The notes: generated by a model from the sequence alone, not told the origin. Positions 41,887 to 52,803 are shown, numbered from the stretch's first letter. The stretch is DNA of 64,000 bases from Rhabditophanes sp. KR3021 (GCA_963281155.1 CAUJLY010000006.1:10726001-10790000); one strand, 5' to 3'. Program-made: numbers and translations.

Positions 41887-42225
41887 ATGTTATTGTTAAT
41901 TAGTTTATTTCTTTTCAATATTTGCCAAGATGAGCCTGTAGCTATTACAACAAGCGATCTAATGGAATTTGATCCCTGCATCAACAATGACTATTTAAAT
42001 GCAACAAAAACAGACTAAAATGGCTTTTTTGAAATTGAAGGATCAGGTGAGGAGATAACTTAAAATCACCCTTATTTAGTAGTGAAACATCAATGCAATA
42101 ATAGAAAAAATTGCGAAATTAAACATGTTCATATGATTGATCGAGAATTTGTTGATAGTGAATTAATCAATGTAGGACCTATTCAACCATTTGAAGATGA
42201 TGATATTAATGTTTGCTGGTTTTAA
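41887..42225 (+). pseudogene. secreted small protein gene with two in-frame stops
   Basis: From ATG 41887 one frame runs 113 codons to TAA 42225. It starts with a signal peptide (MLLLISLFLFNICQ) and ends in an acidic, Cys-containing tail. It is interrupted by TAA at 42016 and TAA at 42061. The second can be removed by a 36-nt GTGAGG..TTTAG intron (42056-42079 region), the first cannot. The family is not recognised. It lies just downstream of the NHR gene. Confidence 0.45.
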
Positions 42226-42621
42226 TTAACTGAAATAGTTAAAACTTTATCTACTACTACTCATTTCAGAATTTCCGTATCTTAGTTAGTCGGTCTGCTT
42301 GTGCAATAAATACACAGGATAAAGAGATGTATTTATTTAGATGATAAAATATAGTAGTAACTATGTAGAGTTAATTTATATAGTATTAAATTTTTGTTGT
42401 AATATTTGTTTATATATGATCAATGACATCTTTTATTGATAATTATAGCAGCTTGTAAGGATTTTTTTGAATTTTATGGTAGCATCTACCATTGCTCAAG
42501 GGAAAGAGTTACCAAAAATGTTTTGATGACTTAGGTAGATAATACCACGGCCTTTCGAACTATATAAAGAAAAGTTTAAACAAATGTTTTTTCTAAGGCA
42601 AAAAGAGTTTGAAGTCAAAAA
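42226..42621. other. intergenic
   Basis: AT-rich spacer between the broken secreted gene and a dispersed repeat. Nothing supported. Confidence 0.35.
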
Positions 42622-42750
42622 AAGTCCAAAAAGGTTTACATCATTTAAAGTTTTTATGTAGAAAGAGAAAAACTCATTTGAGTAAAGATAGAGCCCCTGC
42701 AAGGCAACGATGACGAAAAGAAGTTTTGAAAAATGCATTTGGTACCAGAT
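42622..42750. repeat. dispersed repeat, copy 1
   Basis: Shares an ordered set of blocks with 52671-52803: AAGT(C/G)..CAAAAaGGT.TACAT, GAAAGA.AAAA.CTC, GATAG.CC.CCTGCAAGGCA, AAAAGAAGT, then a GGTA end. Roughly two thirds of bases agree by eye over about 130 bp. Confidence 0.55.
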
Positions 42751-42783
42751 ATTTCATGAAATCTGAATATGATTAATTTTCAA

Positions 42784-43858
42784 TTACCACACATTTTTCC
42801 AATATTGCTTGAGAAAATGTTGAGCTTGAGAATTAAATAAGAAGAAAGCAATTGGATTGGTGCAATTACTTAAAATAACAACGCACATAACGAAAAAACC
42901 CCAATACAAGACATTGTGTGGACCAATTAGGTTAATAAAAAAGGAAGAATAACTGAAAAAAATGGATTCAACAATATATATAAGAGATAATAAGAAGCCT
43001 TGTGCTAAAATAGTTTTTTCGAAACTGAACTGTTTTTGACTTGTCATAATTTTTGATTTGGAAGATGTTTCACTTGCATCAGTTGTACTTTTTTTGAGTT
43101 GAATTCTCATTACTGGTGTTGATTGTTTATCTAAGACAGTACTATTCAAAGGTATTGTAATCTTCAATGTATTTGTTATCATCTTAACTCTTATGAAAGT
43201 TAAGACATACAAAATTATATTAAACAAAGGCAAGGCAGATGAATTAATAGCACTTTCAATATTAAAATATTCGTGACTTCCTGGCCTTTCGTATTCTAAA
43301 ACAAATTGTAAATAAAGTCCTTTAATATTGTAGGTTTTTCTCCATCCAAAGAACATCTTTATGCCAAGATTGAAAAAACCATAAACCCATCCCAAGACAG
43401 AATATCCAATTATTAAGTATTTACGGTTAAATTTGATCGAATTAGGAAAATAAAATATTGAAAATCTTTCAATTGCAATCAAAGTCATTAACATTGCCGA
43501 GGCATTGTAGCCTATTGTTTCAATTTCACATAAGATATGGTAAAGAGTAGTGTTCATATAACCTAAAAAAGTATATTTCATAAATGTAAATTTCAAACTA
43601 ACCATCACTAAAAGTTTTAGCTATGGAAAAAGTCAAAGGAATTACAACCCCTAAGATGGAACAATTTTTTAAAATGTCTGCAATAATTAAACTTTTCGAC
43701 ATAATAAAAACATCTGCTAATTTGAATGTTTCACGTAATGCATGAAATACATAAATCATTAAAAAATTTAGAAATATCGATATTGTTACTAATATGGTAA
43801 AAATAATGGCAAAGATAAGCCTTTGTATATTTTCTTCATCAGGAGGTGTAGTGTTCAT
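42784..43858 (-). CDS. seven-transmembrane receptor, nematode chemoreceptor-like
   Basis: Exons 43858..43603 and 43562..42784 (phase 1) give 344 aa. Seven hydrophobic segments can be counted. TM3 ends in LMTLIAIERFSIFYFP (an ER-F variant of DRY). A long charged loop precedes TM6, and TM7 has NCTNPIAFFLFNS (the NPxxF-like motif). Two N-terminal sequence features fit an outside N-terminus: no signal peptide and one NTT sequon. The layout is rhodopsin-like; Srx/Srsx or Srw classes are closest in style but class assignment is unsure. It is intact. Confidence 0.75.
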
Positions 43859-44214
43859 TTGGAGATTTAGTAATTGTGTGGTAAATTTTTATATTTAAGT
43901 AGTAGGTAAAAGTAAGCAATTTCTGATTTTCACACTTTATTTTAATATTATTTGTAATGTTACATTACATTTTTAGCAAAATTGTGAAAAAGAATTAAAT
44001 TATAGTCAAGAAACGTAAAGTTCAAAGATTTGAAATAATATTTTCATTAAAACATTCAGAAAAAATAATTAAACTGATTTATTTAAAGTTTAGCAACATG
44101 GAAAACTACGCCATGTGCTTATTGAATGAGCAAATAATAAAAAATAAATTATGCAATTAGTTAAATTTGTTAAATAAAATCACAAAATTGACCGTTTTTT
44201 AATTTACATAAATT
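43859..44214. other. intergenic
   Basis: Promoter side of the 7TM receptor gene; AT-rich, nothing supported. Confidence 0.35.
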
Positions 44215-44633
44215 TCATTCATTACAAATTATTCCAACATTGACTAAGAAAATGTGCAATTCACTATTATGCCTGTAGTATATATGAATAATTTCTTTGC
44301 AGACATCTTTTTTTGTTAGGTCTTTGATCGCGGCGATTGCTTGTTGGATAAGTGTCATTTCTTCATTAGTTAGTGTTTTGACTCCAGACAAGTGACTCAT
44401 TATTGCAAGATGTCTGAGGATTTGTTTCATGACTACTATGATTCCATCATGAGATAAATTTGTGAACAGAGCTTGAATATTCGTCAACACAATTTGAACC
44501 GACTTTCCAGAGAACTTCTGCCAGTAGACTGCAGCTGGAGTTGATAAATCAAAGAAATTGTTTCTAATTTTAGTCTATCAGCAACATTTAGATTATTAAT
44601 TAGAGCTAATCTGATAATTGCAAATACTCTCAT
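44215..44633 (-). pseudogene. small secreted-protein gene carried by element A, frameshifted
   Basis: An ATG at 44633 opens a signal-peptide-like start (MRVFAIIRLALINNLNVA) followed by DRLKLETI. The frame then shifts near 44560 to FDLSTPAAVYWQKFSGKS, VLTNIQALF, GIIVVMKQILRHLAIMS and ends at 44215. A copy in element B shares STPAAxYWQK, SGKxV, GIIVxMKQIL and LAIxS. The last 20 or so residues are encoded by the inverted-repeat arm itself. No known family recognised. Confidence 0.5.
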
Positions 44634-45050
44634 AGAAAGATGCAATGGAGCACTAGAATATTTTCTGGTTGAATAATTTCCAAAAATCCTTTGACACTTT
44701 TGAGAGTGTATTAGATAATCATAGCTTTCGAAATTTGCATACGATTTTTTTATTTTATACTCATTAGAACCGCCTTAAAAGTTATATCTAGACCTCCATT
44801 TTTAGCCAAACCGAACCTCAGATATTTTTTACACGGTATTTCTTAGAGTGGGTCCTAATTAGACTTCTAACTTTTTTTGGAATAAAGTTATTTGCAAATT
44901 TTAGCATCATCTTATAGAGCTTTAAAAGACGATCAAAATGAATATAAAATCATACTTTTTGAACGAGGGAAAAAAAGATATCAAGATTTTTATAAAAAAA
45001 TGTACACGTAAAGAAATTATTCATATATACTACAGGCATAATAGTGAATT
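44258..45050. mobile_element. terminal-inverted-repeat element A (41-bp perfect arms)
   Basis: 44258-44298 is repeated exactly, inverted, at 45010-45050; the arms contain ACTATTATGCCTGTAGT. The inside carries a minus-strand small secreted-protein gene (44215-44633) and a non-coding part that is alignable with element B. Arms of B differ from A only slightly in the core (ACCATTATGCCTCTAGT), so the two are one family. No transposase is present, so this is a non-autonomous DNA transposon. True ends may lie a few bases outside the arms. Confidence 0.75.
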
Positions 45051-45119
45051 TGCAAACAGGAAAATGTATCACCTTTGCTGAATGCAAAGCCCTTTTATTT
45101 ACAAAACATATTATTTAAG

Positions 45120-46466
45120 TCAAAATAATCTTCTAAAATTTATTAACCCTAAATTTAATGTCAAATATCCTGCTGCACTAAAAGCCCCCAGAACATTTTT
45201 GCACGCTACATACAAAACATAGTTTCCATTATTTTGAATATTATGAATTCCATACCCTTTCATTACGATTATTATATGTGAGAATCTTTTGTTGAAATAG
45301 TTCATGTAATTTGAAGTGTACGTGTATTTGCTCAAAGGAATTCCATCTAGTGTTATTAAATTTGCAATATCGCCATCTAAATCTGTATACATTTAGAGTA
45401 TAGAATTGAGTATTTCCACTAACCCATTCTTGTATACTTGGTACATAATGAGCAAAATGACCATATGCAGTTAAAGTATCAGGATGATTAAGAATTGAAC
45501 CTAAACGATACATTGGCATGTTTCCAGATCTAGTTGATGTAGCTATTTCATATTTTTTAGTTAAGTCAATTGTAGATAATGCGATGTTACTAATTTTTTC
45601 TCTAATTCCCGTTACATTATTGTTTTGATCGTAAACGTTCAATGTAAACACTTCATTGCAGTCACTTGATACATCTGGAGGTGATATATAAAGTCTTGTT
45701 GTAAAATCATTTGTGATCATTAAAACATTTTTCAGAAACTAAAGGCATTGGCATAAAAGAAATATAATCAGTTTCACAAAGAGTTCCACATGATCCATCA
45801 TTTTTGTTACTAGTTGAAGCAAATGGTGTCATATACATTATCATAAATTTTGAAGTAGATGATACTTCTTCAGTAAAAGGCAATATTGTTATGTATCCCT
45901 TTAAAATAATATTAAAAAATAATATATTATATTCTTACTTTTACATTCGTAAATGCAGTTGGCATTGAAAAAGTATACTTATTTCCAGCATTTGCAGTTG
46001 AGTAGATTAAAAATATAGATCCGTAATCTGACTTCTTCTGTGCATGAAGCGAATATACGAAAATCTTAAATTAAATTATTTTATATTTATTTATAATTGA
46101 TCAATTACCTATAGCCTCATTATTCTGAAATTCGTATTTCAAAAAAGTGACTTCTAAAAGAACTTCTTTGGGATCAAATGAAAACTTAATAAACATTAAA
46201 TTATTTAAAAATATATTTCTTACCTCATTGGTCTTGCCATAAATAAATTTTTTTTGTATTGAAACAACTTTATTATCCGATTTTTGTGTATATTTAAAAG
46301 TACAAACACTATCATTATATGATGGAATTGCAATCACTGATGTGGTTATAGCACCGTTATAATCTTCCCAATGCATAAAATTAAATACAAAATCTTTTCC
46401 ATCAGAATCTGCTGAATAAATAAGATTGGCACAAATAGCAACAACTAGTAAAATAAATATATTCAT
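45120..46466 (-). CDS. secreted IgGFc-binding-N-domain-like protein, probably degenerate
   Basis: Predicted pieces: 46466..46224, 46184..46109, 46064..45939, 45898..45778, 45738..45420 and 45382..45120. A signal peptide (MNIFILLVVAICANLIYS) is followed by DGKDFVFNFMHW, IFVYSLHAQKKSDYGSIFLI, a YITILP block, LDGDIANLITLDG and GYGIHNIQNNGNYVLYV. This order resembles the nematode IgGFc-binding N-terminal domain family (extracellular, function poorly known). Two junctions (46109/46064 and 45778/45738) are off by one base with every canonical site I tried, so the gene is either broken or carries sequence errors. It is flanked on both sides by the TIR elements. Confidence 0.5.
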
Positions 46467-46940
46467 TTTTATTTTGTTGTAATACTAATAATATGAAGTG
46501 CTTTTATCAGAAAATATTTACTGACATCAATCTACATATGCTTTTTATCATGAATAATTGTTTGTTACATAATAATTAAACTTATCATCAATTGATTGTA
46601 ATTTGTTGTTCTATTGTATTTGATTTGACTTAATAATTCTTAATATTGTGCACTTTATCAATGTTTATAAAAATATAAGCAAGAATAGGTTGTAGCGTTA
46701 TGCTTATTGCTAAAAATAATATGTCCTTATCAGATAAATAATAAATTACATACAAATTAGCATCATAATTATAATAATAGATTTTTAAATTATTTTTGAA
46801 TTTCAGAAACACTATTTGATCCTAGTTATTTGCCCAGAAGTAACTTTGATTGGAGAAGGTTTTTTGTAGCCATAGACTTGAAAATATTGGGTCAACAATA
46901 GGATAGGTTAAAATTACTGGTATAATTAATGACGTCAACA

Positions 46941-47538
46941 TCACCATTATGCCTCTAGTGGAAATACACTTTTGGAAAATTGACTTCAAAATCGTAAAAA
47001 TTAATGTTTTTTTAGACTTTTTTCTATTTTATTGTACAAATAAAGATGTTAAAAACATTAAAATAATAATAATAAATTTAAATTATAAACAAAACAATAA
47101 CAATAAAAATGGCTAAGTTTTTGGTGTTTCGTCAAATAATTTCTGTCCAAAAACATGACAAACTACCACACATCCCACTTATCTTGAGTAATCAATTCAT
47201 TACTCATGCCACTAATGATAGCGAGATATTCAAGGATTTGCTTCATAGCTACTATAATTCCACCATTAGGCAAATCCTTAAATAAATCTTGAACATTCTT
47301 AAGTACCTTTGCGACAGGTTTCCCTGAAAGCTTCTGCCAATATTGTGCTGCTGGTGTTGACAATGGAACAAAGTTTATTCAAAATCTATTTGCATTATCT
47401 TGTAGAGCTTGAAAAGACGAACAAAATGAGTATAAATTAAAGTTTTTACTTTAATCTGTTAAAAAGATATGAACTTTTTAAAATCAAAAAAATTTACACT
47501 ATAAAAAAAGTTTATTTCCACTAGAGGCATAATGGTGA
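46941..47538. mobile_element. terminal-inverted-repeat element B (33-bp arms, one mismatch)
   Basis: 46941-46973 matches the reverse complement of 47506-47538 except at one base. The core ACCATTATGCCTCTAGT is shared with element A. The interior around 47375-47480 (GAACAAAGTTTATT.., CTTGTAGAGCTTGAAAAGACGA) aligns to 44875-44960 of element A. It is about 200 bp shorter, an internal-deletion relative of A. Confidence 0.75.
47163..47390 (-). pseudogene. fragment of the secreted-protein gene carried by element B
   Basis: Reads NFVPLSTPAAQYWQKLSGKP, then VLKNVQDLFKDLPNGG, IIVAMKQILEYLAIISGMSN and stops at 47163. It is homologous to the copy in element A. The 5' part and signal peptide are lost and a TGA lies just upstream (about 47388). 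Confidence 0.5.
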
Positions 47539-47949
47539 AGCACAACCAAGTTGCTTAAAGTGAACATAATAAAATATTTTGCTCACTTTGACATTAAACA
47601 TATGTTAACATTTTCATATAAAAATTACATTAAATAATCCAATTAGCACTCATTTTTTGAGACATAATAACAAATGTGCTTTTGAGGAAAATAACAAAAT
47701 ATTTGTTATGTATTTTAAATTAAATAATGATATTTCCATCAAATATCATAAAGATATTTAGATTCCATAAATATTTAGAAGCAAAGCAATATTTTAATAT
47801 ACCAGTTTGTTTTAATTCAATTTTCTTTAAGGAATTATTATGACTAATTAAATTATAAAGTGCTTACTCATAGGTGTTTCTGAATTGTTGTAAACAAATG
47901 GAGTATAAAATGAGATAAACTCAAGACTCTTTCATTTTAAAACATTCGA

Positions 47950-48946
47950 ATGTTATATTTTAGTATTGATACATACAATACATTCTACAATTGCAATGCA
48001 TTGACAGATGAAGAATGGGATGCAGAAGGAATGCCAAATATACCATTGGGTATTGCTTATATTTCTGTCGGAGTTGTCTTTACTATTTTGTATTTATTGT
48101 CAATGACAATCATTTTCAAAAAAGAGTACACAAAAAATCCGGCATATGTTGTGATGGGCTACTTAGCAGTTACTGACTTGATCGGAATTTTATGTTCGTG
48201 CACACTAACAGGTTTGCTCACACTTGAAGGATCAGTGTTCTGTTCATTTCGTTTGCTTAACTTTTTAAGTGGGTCTTTTGCTATGATGTTTTGGGCTCAA
48301 TCTTGCATGTGTTCAATTTTGTTGATCGTTAATCGGACTATAGACATTTACAAACCTTCATTAGCTTCAATTTTATTTGACGATTACAAAATAAAAATAT
48401 GGCTGGTGATTCCTACGTTATATGGGGTGATGTTTCTTCTATTTACTCCACCTTTGGCCTTCACCGCAAAACAATATTCATACACTTTTGATCCATATTT
48501 TAAAACAAAAGTTGCCGATTTCATGAGCGAAAGACATTCCTATACAAGTAATTTTCACCCAATGAACAACATTATAGTCATTGTGTGTATGTCAACGTTT
48601 TACTTTTTATTATATTTAATAATTTTCTTTAAACACCGTGGAGACAGTTCAGATCCCACTATACCAATCTTTGCTTATTTGCACACCAAGTTTGATAACA
48701 TGCAGCTGTTATTTGTACATTGAAGTATTTCCTCCTGTTATGGCACTAATTGTTTTTCTTCAATTTAGTCGAGACATTTGCCATGCAGTTCCTGCCATTT
48801 CTTATGTTTGTTTCAATAAAACTATTAGAAATGAAATTATAGAACGTTTTTGTCCAAGAAGTTTTCAAAAATTGACTGGATCCAAGTCGTCAAGAATCGC
48901 GTCGGCACATATAAAACACAGACGTACAAATAAGACTCTTAAATGA
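47950..48946 (+). CDS. srt-class chemoreceptor, one frameshift
   Basis: Single exon. The N-terminus NCNALTDEEWDAEGMPN, then LGIAYISVG, is the srt hallmark shared with the receptor at 63 kb. TM2-TM4 with NRTIDIYKPS and the TFDPYF loop follow. The frame then shifts by one base between about 48600 and 48650 into SLLICTPSLITCSCYLYIE, CHAVPAISYVCFNKTIRNEI (TM6-TM7 and NKTIR). One base fewer would give 331 aa, the same size as the intact relatives. Srt proteins are nematode-specific presumed odorant receptors in sensory cilia. Either a recent pseudogene or an assembly indel. Confidence 0.75.
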
Positions 48947-49634
48947 ACAATTTAGCTTTAATAAATTAATTATTCAGTAAAAAGTAGTCCTGTTATTACC
49001 TGGTTTAGAAATGTAGTAAACTAAAGTTTGATAAAAAAGTTAAGAATGGATGACAATTCTTCAGAAAAAGCAGGTTGTTATAAATAAAGCAACTCTGTGG
49101 AAAGTTTAAGTTACCGGAATGTAAGTTTGTGGAGGTGAAAGTAATGGCATACATTTCAGTTTTAGCAGAGAACAAGCTAACACGGGACTTATGATTTTGA
49201 TTGATAAAGTAGTTCTAGGAAAAGTCGGGGTATGAGAACGCTTTTAATAACTTTGATAGTTAGGAAGAGCGAAGTGATATGAAACCATGTAGATTCTATT
49301 GAAGTCGGTGGTAGAACCTGTAGTCATACGGTTTCCGTAAAGAGGCCCAGTTTCACAAATAAGATGATATGTGGGTTGTTCCAGAATTTATATTACTAGA
49401 GCTAAAAATCCCTTGGTACTAAACTGGGGATCGTCCCCTGAGGCTTCGACTCTGCGATCCTCCAATTTCTAATTTAGTCCTAACATATGACACTTCGTGG
49501 ACTGAATATCAGACAGTCACACTTCTTGTATGATGATATGTTATTAGCATACATATAATTATTACGTATAGCATTCAAAAACAATCAGCATATGTAAATT
49601 TATATATTGGTGCCGGACTTCCTTATTACCGTAT
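48947..49634. other. intergenic with GC-richer relic (49120-49520)
   Basis: The stretch 49120-49520 has clearly higher GC than its surroundings and is free of poly-A/T runs. On the minus strand one frame stays open for about 70 codons, but no domain can be named. ACATATGACACT at 49486 also occurs at 38225, next to the LTR candidate. It is probably the remains of a mobile element; type unknown. Confidence 0.3.
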
Positions 49635-50228
49635 ATGTATTATCTTCTGTACCGGACTATTAAATATTTTTTATCTTTTTCAACTTATTTATCAAGTTAT
49701 AATTTGACGTTGGGACCAAGTAATTGTCTTCCAAATTACATAACATTTACTATGAAAAGTAGAATGTCGGGTGGGTTTAACATAAAGGATTTTGAAAAAA
49801 ATTGTGTCATTCAAAATAAATTTTCGGAATGTATCGGATCAAACTCGGTTTGCATTAATATCGAAACTTTGAGTAAAATCTTTTCAATAGATCGAAGAAA
49901 TAGTCTAGCATATACTCGCAATTTGTTTGTTTGGGATTATGAATGTAAAGTATCTTACAATATCACAATTAATAATTTTGATTGCATCATGGATATGAAA
50001 AGAGGTCGTAAGGGTTCTAAAGAACTGAAAAAATGTGGAAAACAATATGAAGATGACTTACGCAATAAGATCGAATTTTGCACTGCTGAGACTATCTTCA
50101 ATAAGTGTATGCCGATTGTAGGTGAATTATGCTGCAATAAAGATGTTGGCAGTTATATCTGCAACATTCAAAATATTTCCCTGACTTTTAACTCTCCTCA
50201 ATGCATTCCAAAATTAACTAAATGCTAA
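49635..50228 (+). CDS. DUF19/T20D4.11-like secreted cysteine-rich protein
   Basis: 197 codons from ATG 49635. Spaced cysteines and NIKDFEKNCVIQNKFSECIG, then VWDYECKVSYN, NNFDCIMDM, KKCGKQYED and NKCMPIVGELCC give the Cys pattern of the nematode DUF19 (T20D4.11-like) family, which is generally extracellular with no assigned activity. The N-terminal 30 residues are only weakly signal-like. An acceptor at TTTATCAAG|TTATAATTTG (49701) could mark the true exon start with the signal peptide on a missed exon. A decayed relative lies 0.9 kb downstream. Confidence 0.6.
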   Translation: MYYLLYRTIKYFLSFSTYLSSYNLTLGPSNCLPNYITFTMKSRMSGGFNIKDFEKNCVIQNKFSECIGSNSVCINIETLSKIFSIDRRNSLAYTRNLFVWDYECKVSYNITINNFDCIMDMKRGRKGSKELKKCGKQYEDDLRNKIEFCTAETIFNKCMPIVGELCCNKDVGSYICNIQNISLTFNSPQCIPKLTKC

Positions 50229-50255
50229 TCACTTTCTCCTATATATTTAGTAATT

Positions 50256-50317
50256 AATCTTGAATTAATAAATGATATTTTAATTATTCTTGAATTAATA
50301 AATGATATTTTAATTAT
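50256..50317. repeat. short tandem duplication, 30 bp x 2
   Basis: TTGAATTAATAAATGATATT with its flanks occurs at about 50260 and again 30 bp later, immediately after the DUF19-like gene. Confidence 0.75.
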
Positions 50318-50619
50318 ATTAATTATTTAAATACTCTAACAAAATGAAATACTTAGACACAATTGATAATATGTATATCTTCCATATAAATAATTTCTAA
50401 GAATAAACCAATTATCATTTTCTTATGATCATTATATTTAAAAGAATGATCTTGTCCTTAATTTAGTCAATTGTAAGGTTCAATAATTACTGTTGTTCAA
50501 CAGCAATATTGTAACCCAGCTCAATATGCTGTAAGAATATACTTAATTTTAACCATCAATTAATAAATGATTCATTTTTATAATGTCGGACAATGTTATT
50601 CCCAATTTTCTAATATTTA

Positions 50620-50790
50620 CAGTTTGACATTAGACACCAATAAGAATATACTTCGATCATACAATTATTTAGCAAACAGGAGGGGGGAAATGAATTAGGA
50701 TTCAACAATTTGAATATGACTAAAGCGTGTGTCATTCAAATACTTTATCTAACTGTATCGAAGCAAAATCATAAAATAGTAAATAATGCG
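50620..50790 (+). pseudogene. decayed partial copy of the DUF19-like gene
   Basis: Ordered similarity to 49701-49860: ATTTACAG|TTTGACATTAGACACCAATAA against AATTTGACGTTGGGACCAAGTAA, then GG(A/G)TT(C/T)AACA, then TGTGTCATTCAAA, then TGTATCG and a CAAA block. The frame is not maintained. It overlaps the second exon of the minus-strand receptor below. Confidence 0.45.
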
Positions 50791-51319
50791 CAAAAAACAA
50801 TGGAATTACTATTATGATTAGTATTGAGATCCAAAACACATATTTCGAGTTCTAAAAATTATTTATATATCACTAGCAACTGTTTCATACCTGATAATCT
50901 TTATAAATAAATAAAGTAGCACAAAATCTATTAAATGCTAATAGAAATACAAATATTGGACTTATATAAGCTTGTAGGATAGTGAAAAAATAAATAAATT
51001 TAAACCAATCTGGGCTATGTGCAGGATCAAACAACGCTGCAAACGGAGGAAATAGCACCAAATAATACGCGACATATGATGCCAAAACATCCACTATATT
51101 GAATATGCCTTCAATAATTACGTAAAGATAAAAGTTTGTACGATAGATGGGATCCGTTTTTAAATTTGCCCATATTACATGAATTATTGATACTTGCATA
51201 AATAAATTAAAGCATAAAAAGATTGTTTGTAACACAAGTTGGTAGACCGTAACATAGACAGTAATAAATGGTAAAGTTTGCTGAATTCTTTCTATTAGAC
51301 TTTGGCTATTAGTTTCCAT
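50732..51319 (-). CDS. truncated seven-TM receptor (Srg/Srv/Sru-like), TM1-TM4 only
   Basis: Exons 51319..50891 (donor CAG|GTATGA) and 50851..50732 (acceptor TTTTTAG), phase 0, 182 aa. Four hydrophobic segments are seen; TM3 ends in FVFLLAFNRFCATLF, the NRF pattern of Srg-superfamily receptors, and exon 2 is TM4 (WISILIIIVIPLFFAHYLL). A TGA follows, and nothing resembling TM5-TM7 is found on the minus strand down to about 50300. Either a truncated pseudogene or one whose last exons diverged beyond recognition. Confidence 0.5.
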
Positions 51320-52670
51320 GTTTAAAATTGAAATGAATTTGTTTAATTCTCTTTTTATGGAATTACATACGTCAATTTTATGGCAGCAAAAGGTTTATTA
51401 AAATTACGCTGTAAAATGGAAATGAAACTGAAAGTCGGATAAAATACATTTATTTAATTACTCGAAAAATATGTAGAATTAAAAAAGCATATTTATATAA
51501 ATTATTTCATGTCACTTATTTGTGAGAGAATACCTGTAGCCTGTGAAGAACTTTGTAGTTTTCCCAACATCTAAAGTCTATGCCACCTCAATTATATTCT
51601 TATAGGCGTACCTAATGAAAGACATCGAACCAGTTTGGTAGTTTGATTCAACAATAATTTAATTTAAAGCTCTTTTACCTGATAAATGGTTAAATATTTT
51701 GAATTCAATAATATCTGCTTCATATTCTAAGTTGATTTCATTGGTAGGAAAGATAGCTGCATTGCTAATAATTACAGGAACTTTTGAAAAAGCATGTGTC
51801 GCTATTTTATCAGTTCTGATGATTTCATTTACTTTAACTTGTCTGCATAATTCCATAAAAGCAATTCAATTTTAATAACAATATGATATTCATCCAAATT
51901 TAATTTCTTCCAAACTTGTAAAATTCCAAATTGCAACGCAATGCGTTGTGCTTCTAAATTCAGAATCTACTTTCGCTTGGATAATTATATTCTTAACAGG
52001 CAACCCCTATACATTGCTTTAAACATATGTTGCATCATCCTCAGCGCAATCTGGTGTAAATGAGAGTATATTAACAGTCCTAGGATCCAAAATGTAAACG
52101 CGTGGTTTAGAATAAAGTGCCTTATATTTGTTAAAAATACATGTGAAGAATATAAAATTGTACACAATAACGTTAATTTCGTGGAAGGTGAAGCCTTCTT
52201 TAAGTAAATCAAAGCCACTTTGGAATTGTACTACTTTCACCGGCAAGGAATATGCTCTTCAATTAAATAATTTTGGAAACACAGAATAACAGGCTCATCA
52301 AATCGGATAATAACTTCATTTCAATATGTGTGGACTGGACTAAAAATGTTTGTGAATCAAAGGTTAATTCTGTTTTTTTGCATATCCGTCCGTAACAAAT
52401 TCTTTGCAAAGTTTTAAAATGCTTCCCCTGCCCAGCAGAAAAGAGATATTGAAATTTTTTTAATGATTTAGATATAAAAAAACCGTGGCTTTCAAACTGC
52501 ATTAACAGAAGTTTCATAAATACATATTGCTCCAGGAATGAGTCTTAAACTGCATCTCAAAAAAAACTGAGTCTAATGGCATATTCATAAAATCAAGTGG
52601 TTCGCTTGTTAGGATGACTAATAAGGGAAGACCACAAGGGGGAAAAAATATTCTTTGTACTATGTTTATA
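51320..52670. other. region with unassigned short frames
   Basis: Minus-strand frames at 51659-51856, 51985-52246 and 52263-52517 contain ordinary-looking codons but do not join with consistent splice sites, and no family is recognised. They may be remains of a broken gene. Nothing else seen. Confidence 0.25.
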
Positions 52671-52803
52671 AGTGTCAAAATAGGTCTACATTAATCAACG
52701 CTCATATATGGAAAGATAAAACCTCCTTTGGTTGGGATAGCCCGCCTGCAAGGCAGTGAAAAAGAAAAGAAGTCTCGAAAAGGTGTATTCCGAATCTGGT
52801 ATA
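52671..52803. repeat. dispersed repeat, copy 2
   Basis: Partner of 42622-42750. The strongest shared block is GATAGCCCGCCTGCAAGGCA followed by a purine-rich AAAAGAAGT segment. The end (CATTCCGA.CCTGGTAA-like) also resembles 62293-62313. Confidence 0.55.

Noticed and set aside
42496..42738. 80-aa minus-strand frame
   Set aside because: Overlaps the dispersed repeat and has no relation to the receptor gene next to it.
51659..52517. Possible MATH/BTB-type gene from several minus-strand frames
   Set aside because: Frames do not splice together and no BTB or MATH motif could be pointed to.
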